Assembly: GCF_947179515.1 (NCBI RefSeq)
Contig: NC_067474.1
Span: 97,890,324 to 97,954,323 of the forward strand
Direction of reading: 5' to 3'
Source of the DNA: Apodemus sylvaticus
Lineage: Eukaryota > Chordata > Mammalia > Rodentia > Muridae
Length of the DNA: 64,000 nucleotides
Shown here piece after piece: positions 58,765 through 64,000 of this stretch. Under the pieces are notes generated by a model. That model worked only from the letters and a program-made list of their open reading frames with translations, ran no database searches and had not been told where the DNA came from. Within the stretch, counting starts at the first letter, position 1, and each line of letters opens with the position of its first letter. Position numbers and translations under genes: made by a program.

Positions 58765-59975
58765 TGTTCTTACTACATGCTGGAGAATCCTCTGGGTATA
58801 TGCCCAGGAGTGGTATAACAGGGTCCTCCAGTAGTATTGTGCCCAATTTTCTGAGGAACTGCCAAACTTATTTCCAGAGTGGTTTTACCAACTTGTGATC
58901 CCACCAGCAGTGGAAGAGTGTTCCTCTTTCTCCACTTCCTCACCAGCATCTACAGTCTCCTGAGTTTTTCATCTCATTCTGACTGGTGTGAGGTGAAATC
59001 TCAGGGTTATTTTGATTTCCATTTCCCTGATGACTAAGGATGTTGAACATTTCTTTAGGTGCTTCTCAGCCATTCGATATTCCTCAGTTGAGAATTCTTT
59101 GTTTAGCTCTGTACCTCATTTTTAATATGGTTATTTGGCTCTCCGGAGTCTAACTTCTTGAGTTCTTTGTATATATGGATATTAACTCTCTGTTGGATGC
59201 AGGATTGGTAAAGATCTTTTCCCAATTTATAGTTGCCATTTTGTCCTATTGACAACTATTTTGTCCTTTGCCTTACAGAAACTTTGTAATTTTATGAGGT
59301 CCCATTTTTCAGTTCTTGATCTTAGAGCATAAGCTATTGGTGTTCTGTTCAGGAAATTTTACCCTGTGCCCATGTGCTCAAGGCTCTTCCTCAGTTTCTT
59401 TTCTATTAGTTTCAGTGTATCTGGTTTTACGTGGAGGTCCTTGAACCACTTGGACTTGAGCTCAGTACAAGGAGATAAGAATGGATTGGTCTGCATTCTT
59501 CTGCATATAGCTGTCACCTGGGAGGCTCTGCCAGTACATGACAAATACAGAGGGGGACACACTCAGCCAACCATTGGACTGAGCACAGGTTTGCCAATGG
59601 AGGAGCTAGAGAAAGGACCCAAGGAGCTGAAGGGGTTTGCAACCCCATAGGAGGAACAACAATATGAACCAACCAGTACCCCCAGAGCTCCCAGGGACTA
59701 AACCACCAACCATAGAGTACACATGGAGGGACCCATTGCTCCAGAAGCACATGTAGCAGAGGATGACCTTGTTGGACATCAAAGGGAGAAGAGCCCCTTG
59801 GTCCTGAGAAGGCTTGATGCCCCAGTGTATGGGAATGCCAGGACAGGGAAGTGGGAGTAGGTGGGTTGGTGAGCAGGGAGAGGGGAATGGGTTAGGGAAT
59901 TTTCTGTGGGGTTGGACCAGGAAAGGGAACAACATTTGAAATGTAAATAAATAATATATCTAATGAAAAAAGAAG
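58765..59975 (+). mobile_element. L1 insertion with inverted 5' part, nested in older L1
   Basis: 58765-59505 is L1 ORF2 in antisense ('tgctggagaatcctctgggtatatgcccagg' to 'gtctgcattcttctgcat'). 59506-59970 is the Lx-type 3' UTR in sense ('atagctgtcacctgggaggctctgcc' to 'gaaatgtaaataaataatatatctaatg'). Both together are flanked by the 11-bp duplication GAAAATGTGGA at 58754-58764 and 59976-59986, which shows one event with twin-priming inversion rather than two elements. The target lies inside the ancient L1. Confidence 0.9.
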
Positions 59976-61462
59976 GAAAATGTGGAAGTTAAGCAATTTG
60001 ATTCCCAGAAGACTAATAGGATTGATTATAAATGAGAGAAATACAGAAATAACAAGACAAATGAAGGTAGAAACAAAACTTACATGTATGTGGTGCAGAA
60101 AATGTGGGTTTGAGTGGAATGATTATAGCTGTAAACAGAATGGTCTCATGTGCACAGCCTAACTTTAAATCTTAAAGAGCAAGTGAAACAAAAAATCGAG
60201 CCCAAAATTAACAGAAGAGACTAGAATGCGTTAGGAAAGAAATGATTCAGATAGAAAGAATAGAAGACAAACAAAGACCAAGGAGACTAAGCTAAGTTTT
60301 TAAAATATAAAATTGACAAATCTTTAGTTAGCTAGACTAATAAGGAAAGCAAAAAGAGAATCTATAACTCTGACGACAGAAATATTGCTGATAAGCAATA
60401 AGTGATCCATATCATAAGAGAATACTCTGAACAATTATATGCTAAGAAGTTAAATAAGCTATAATAAATGGATATTCCTGAAAAGCAACTACCCACCAAG
60501 ACTGAATCATGAGAATACAAAATCAAAATGAATACAAGTAAGGCAATTGAATCAGTAATCAAAAACCTCTCAACAAACAGAATTTCAGTGCCATATGGCT
60601 TCTTCACTGCTTGGCTCAACATTTAGCAGAGTTAATGCCAGTTCTTCTTAAACTCTTCCAAAAAAATTAGAGGACTGAACCCTCCAAACTTTATTTACAA
60701 GGTCAGTATTACTCTGAAAGCAAAGTGAGATAAGGACATGGGAAGAGAAGAAAATTACATTCCATCATAATTCAAAAGCAGATGCAAACATTTTCAGCAA
60801 AGTACTAGCCACCCACATTAAAACCTCACACACCATGCTAAAATGATATTGGGTCTGTGGATGGTTCAAATATGCAAACAAATACATATGAGATACTAAA
60901 TTAGCAGAATAAAAAATAGTCATATTGTCACCCAGTAGATATAGAAAAAGAATTTCACAAAATTCCACATTTTTATGTTTAAAAACAAAATATTAAATAT
61001 GGAGTGAGTTGATCTCAGTACAATAAAAGCATTAAAGTTACAGCTGACATCATACTCAATAGTGAAATGCATTCTCTATAAAATCAGGACCAATGTAAAA
61101 GGCTTAAAGAAATAAAGGTTACCGAAATCATGAGGGGGAATATACAGTTATTTCTGTTTGCAGATTGCACAGTTGTAGAGTTAAAAAAAATCCCTAAGAT
61201 TATACCTCAAAATTGATGAGTTCAATCATGTTCCGTCTCTCTAACAGCACACCCTCTGAAACAGACATGAGAAGAATGCTCACTCAGAGTAACGGCAAAG
61301 CAATCAAAGAAAAACTAGGAGTCAAATGTAACCAAGAAATGGAATTTCTGTTAATGTTAATTTTTGTAATTGATGAATTACACTAAGGAAAATATAAATG
61401 GAAAAATAGACTATGCTCATGGGTTAGAAGAATTAATACTGTTAAAATGTCTTAGCACCCAA

Positions 61463-61484
61463 GTGTGTGTGTGTGTGTGTGTGT
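61463..61484 (+). repeat. (GT)n microsatellite
   Basis: About ten GT units within the ancient L1. Confidence 0.9.
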
Positions 61485-61636
61485 CTATCCAATACAATTG
61501 CTATTAATAATCCCATCATATTAAATATACATAGTAGAGAATTGTATAAAACCATAAAAGATGTTGACTAAACAAAGCAATGTTGAACAAGAAGAATTAA
61601 GCCAGAGGTATACTTTCTGGTTTGAAACTGCATTGA

Positions 61637-62189
61637 TCCATATACATTACAAAACTCAGACACTATTGTGGATTCTCACAAGTGCTTGATGACAGGAGCC
61701 AGATATAGCTGTCACCTGGGAGGCTCTGCTAATGCATGACAAAATCAGAGGGGGAAACTCTCAGCCACCATTGAACTGAGCACACAATCCCCAATGGATG
61801 AGATAGAGAAAAGACCAAAGAAGCTGAAGGGGTTTGCAGCAGCGCCATAGGAGGAACAACAATATGAGTCACCAAGTACTCCCAGAGCTCCCAGGGACAA
61901 AACCATCAACCAAAGAGTACACTTGGAGCTACTCATGGCCCCAGACACATCAGCAACAGAGGACGATCTTGTTGGATACCAAAGGGAGGAGAGGCCCTTG
62001 GTCCTAAAAAGACTTGATACCATAGTGTAGAGGAATACCAGGACAGGGAAGCAGGGATGGGTTGATTGGGGAAGGGGAGATGGCTTACAGGATTTTTGGG
62101 GGGAGGGAGGAGGGGAAAAGGGGACAACATTTGAAGTGAAAATAAAGAATATACTTAATAAAAATAAAATTAAAATAACAAAAAAGAAA
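61637..62189 (+). mobile_element. 5'-truncated Lx-type L1 3' UTR, nested in older L1
   Basis: Runs from 'cagacactattgtggattctcacaagtgc' through 'atagctgtcacctgggaggctctgc' to 'aataaagaatatacttaataaaa' and an A-rich tail. Flanks carry a 13-bp duplication with one mismatch (GAAACTGCATTGA at 61624-61636, GAAACTGTATTGA at 62190-62202). Removing it restores the ancient L1 order. Confidence 0.88.
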
Positions 62190-62424
62190 GAAACTGTATT
62201 GAAAAGTTATCGTACTCAAACCTTCATGATTCTCACGTAATAAAAGGAACATAAATCTCTGAACAGAGCAGAGAGCACATAAATTAACTAGTAACTGACA
62301 GAACAAAGTGCATATGGCAGTGAATGTAATGTTTGTTTGTTTTTAGTTTTTGATAAATGGTACTAGGAAAACTGATTGACTTGGGATTGACCAGGAAAGG
62401 ACATGTATACAGTTTTTCAAATAA

Positions 62425-62785
62425 TATGTTCTTGTTGCTATGACAATATACTGGACAAGAAGCAACTTAAGAGAGAAGGTTTTGCTTGGGCTCATAGTCT
62501 AGGATTGACTCTATCACGGTGGTAAAACTTAGTTATGACACTACTTCACAGCTGTGATAACAGGTGAGAAACAGCCAGCTTACATCTCCAAGGATCAAGG
62601 ACCAAAGAGACAAAGGGACTAGAGCCAGGCTGTAAACCTCAAATCCAACCCCAGTGAACTTCTTCTAGCAGTTTGGCTGCACCGCCTAAATATTCTGCAA
62701 CATCCTAAACACACTAGCTGGGAACCAAGTGTTCAAAGTTTACATGAACCTGTGAGGGATATATTGCATCCAAACCGTAACAGAT
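62425..62785. repeat. Rodent interspersed repeat copy
   Basis: 'gttcttgttgctatgacaatatactggacaagaagcaactt', 'ggttttgcttgggctcatagtc' and 'aaccaagtgttcaaagtttacatgaacctgtgaggg' match the family at 1.1 and 19.3 kb. Confidence 0.6.
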
Positions 62786-63299
62786 GGAAATTCCTTTTAC
62801 TTCAGTCTAGGTGTAGGTTAGCCAAAAAAGTTCTCATTTAGTAAAAACTCATAAAACTATATAGTCAAGGCTTATTGTTTTACACTGTGTAGAAATTTGA
62901 TCTCAAACTAAAGGTATTCATGATTAGTTAATGATATACATGGCAATGTAATTAGTGGCCACCTGAACAGATGCCTGTCACCTACTTAAAATGATTCGAG
63001 GATGTAAGACAGATCAACGGATAACTAGGTACATGACAAATCAAATATGGAAAACTTATTATAATATATAGGTTGGAGGTATATGTGCCCTAAACATTTT
63101 TCAACCTTTCTTTATGTTTAATATTTGTATAACTGAATATGTAGGGTGTTATTCTCAAGTATCTGCCTCAGTCTCCTCAGAAAGGCCACCTCATAGTCTT
63201 TCCCAGGGCTCTGGTTTGAGTCACATCAAAAAGAAAATCTACACTGTAAAAGACAGAAAAAGAAAACATCTTAAGGACTCATCAGCTCAACTACTGAGC

Positions 63300-63680
63300 T
63301 AGTTAGATTTTTATCAACTTAGCATGGGTCATCTGGGAAGAAGGCATCTCTATTTAAAAAAAAAAAAAAACAAAAAACCCACATCAGCTTCATCTGTCGG
63401 CAAGTCTCTAAGGCCTTTTCTTGATGGAAAATTGATGTGGGAGGACCCAGCCCACTTAGGGCAGGCCCATCCATAAGCAGGGGGCCTGGGTTGTATAAGA
63501 AAGCAAGATAGGGAGCTATGAGCACATGCCAGCAAGTACTGTTCCTCTGCGGCTTCTGCTTCCCTTCCAGCCTCCAGGTTCCTACCTTCAGTTCCTGCCT
63601 GGATTTTGACCTTTTCTTCCCAAGTTGTTTGTGGTCATTTATTTATCACATAGGTAACAATAGATACCTAACTAGGACAA
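63300..63680 (+). repeat. Rodent interspersed repeat copy
   Basis: 'agttagatttttatcaacttagcatgggtcatctgggaag', 'gatgtgggaggacccagcccacttagggcaggcc', 'gcctgggttgtataagaaagcaagat' and 'ctccaggttcctaccttcagttcctgcc' follow the order of the copies at 2.7 and 6.6 kb. An A run lies at 63355-63371. Confidence 0.7.
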
Positions 63681-63971
63681 CTACATTAAACTTTTTCCCC
63701 CATGAAACAGTATAGTTAAAAAAAGAATAAACTATGAAAAAAATTAACATATTCAATAGGCCAATATAATTTCAGTAGCATAATGTGATTTACCTTGCCA
63801 ATTTAAATTTGCCAATGAAAATATAGGTATGTCAGGGCTGATTCTCCACTTGATTTGTAATAATAGAAATGAGATTTTAGAACTTCAAAATAGTTATAAA
63901 AGCAAATTGTACTAAAGTATCAGATTGGTGTTTGCTAATACAATTGAGAAACAGATATTTCTCTCTGTGTT

Positions 63972-64000
63972 TTGGTGTGTGTGTGTGTGTGTGTGTGTGT
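63972..64000 (+). repeat. (GT)n microsatellite at window end
   Basis: At least 13 GT units, cut by the window edge. Confidence 0.95.

Larger units (their letters stand above)
58060..62395 (+). mobile_element. Ancient L1 ORF2, split by two younger L1 insertions
   Basis: Three segments form one decayed L1 in plus orientation: about 58060-58764, 59976-61636 and 62190-62395. Landmarks run in L1 order. They are an ORF2 start-like 'tttaaatataaatggactaag' near 58207, the endonuclease part, 'aaaatgtggaagttaagcaa' across the first break, 'aacaattatatgctaagaagttaaataa', 'caagactgaatcatgagaatacaaaatc', 'ttaatgccagttcttcttaaactcttcc' and the reverse-transcriptase box LFADC at 61154-61168 (normally FADD, so the second Asp is lost). 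It ends with 'ttttgataaatggtactaggaaaactg' near 62346. Many stops and gaps make it inactive. Placement at both ends is approximate. Confidence 0.8.

Overview
This is mammalian nuclear DNA from a murid rodent (mouse- or rat-like; the species is not proven). The evidence is the dense content of rodent-only SINEs (B1, B2/B3 and B4/ID_B1-like), rodent L1/Lx LINEs with the characteristic GAAATGTAAATAAAGAATATAT 3' end, many dinucleotide microsatellites, AT-rich composition and intron/exon structure. I saw no typical rat ID element. The young B1 at 18.7 kb looks like the Mus type, so a mouse-like species is my best guess.

The only gene I can support is a stretch of one large plus-strand gene, Cntln (centlein), a centrosomal and sperm head-tail-coupling coiled-coil protein. 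Seven consecutive coding exons are visible, here called A to G: 10222-10399, 14966-15154, 40519-40710, 44675-44772, 44943-45069, 46045-46182 and 46505-46690. They join in one open frame of 1108 nt, about 369 codons, with compatible phases and GT/AG borders throughout. The first and last exons of the gene, its promoter and its poly(A) site lie outside the window. The rest is intron: at least 10.2 kb before exon A, 4.6 kb A-B, 25.4 kb B-C, 4.0 kb C-D, 170 bp D-E, 975 bp E-F, 322 bp F-G, and at least 17.3 kb after G.

Layout: 1-10 kb is intron with old rodent repeats, B2, L2-like and old L1 fragments. 10.2-15.2 kb holds exons A and B with a perfect 190-bp inverted repeat between them. 15.2-40.5 kb is a large intron with several L1s, a 47-bp minisatellite, a long GAA repeat and a repeat-poor block at 27.9-30.5 kb. 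40.5-46.7 kb holds exons C to G. 46.7-64 kb is intron ending in a nest of L1s: an ancient L1 split by two younger insertions, next to another L1 carrying target-site duplications, a 5' inversion and a probable 3' transduction.

No bacterial-type operon, CRISPR array, tRNA or rRNA was found. The most striking unexplained structure is the perfect 190-bp inverted repeat in intron A-B (10668-10857 and 11513-11702, 655-bp spacer). Repeat family names given as '-like' are from memory of consensus features and need RepeatMasker confirmation.
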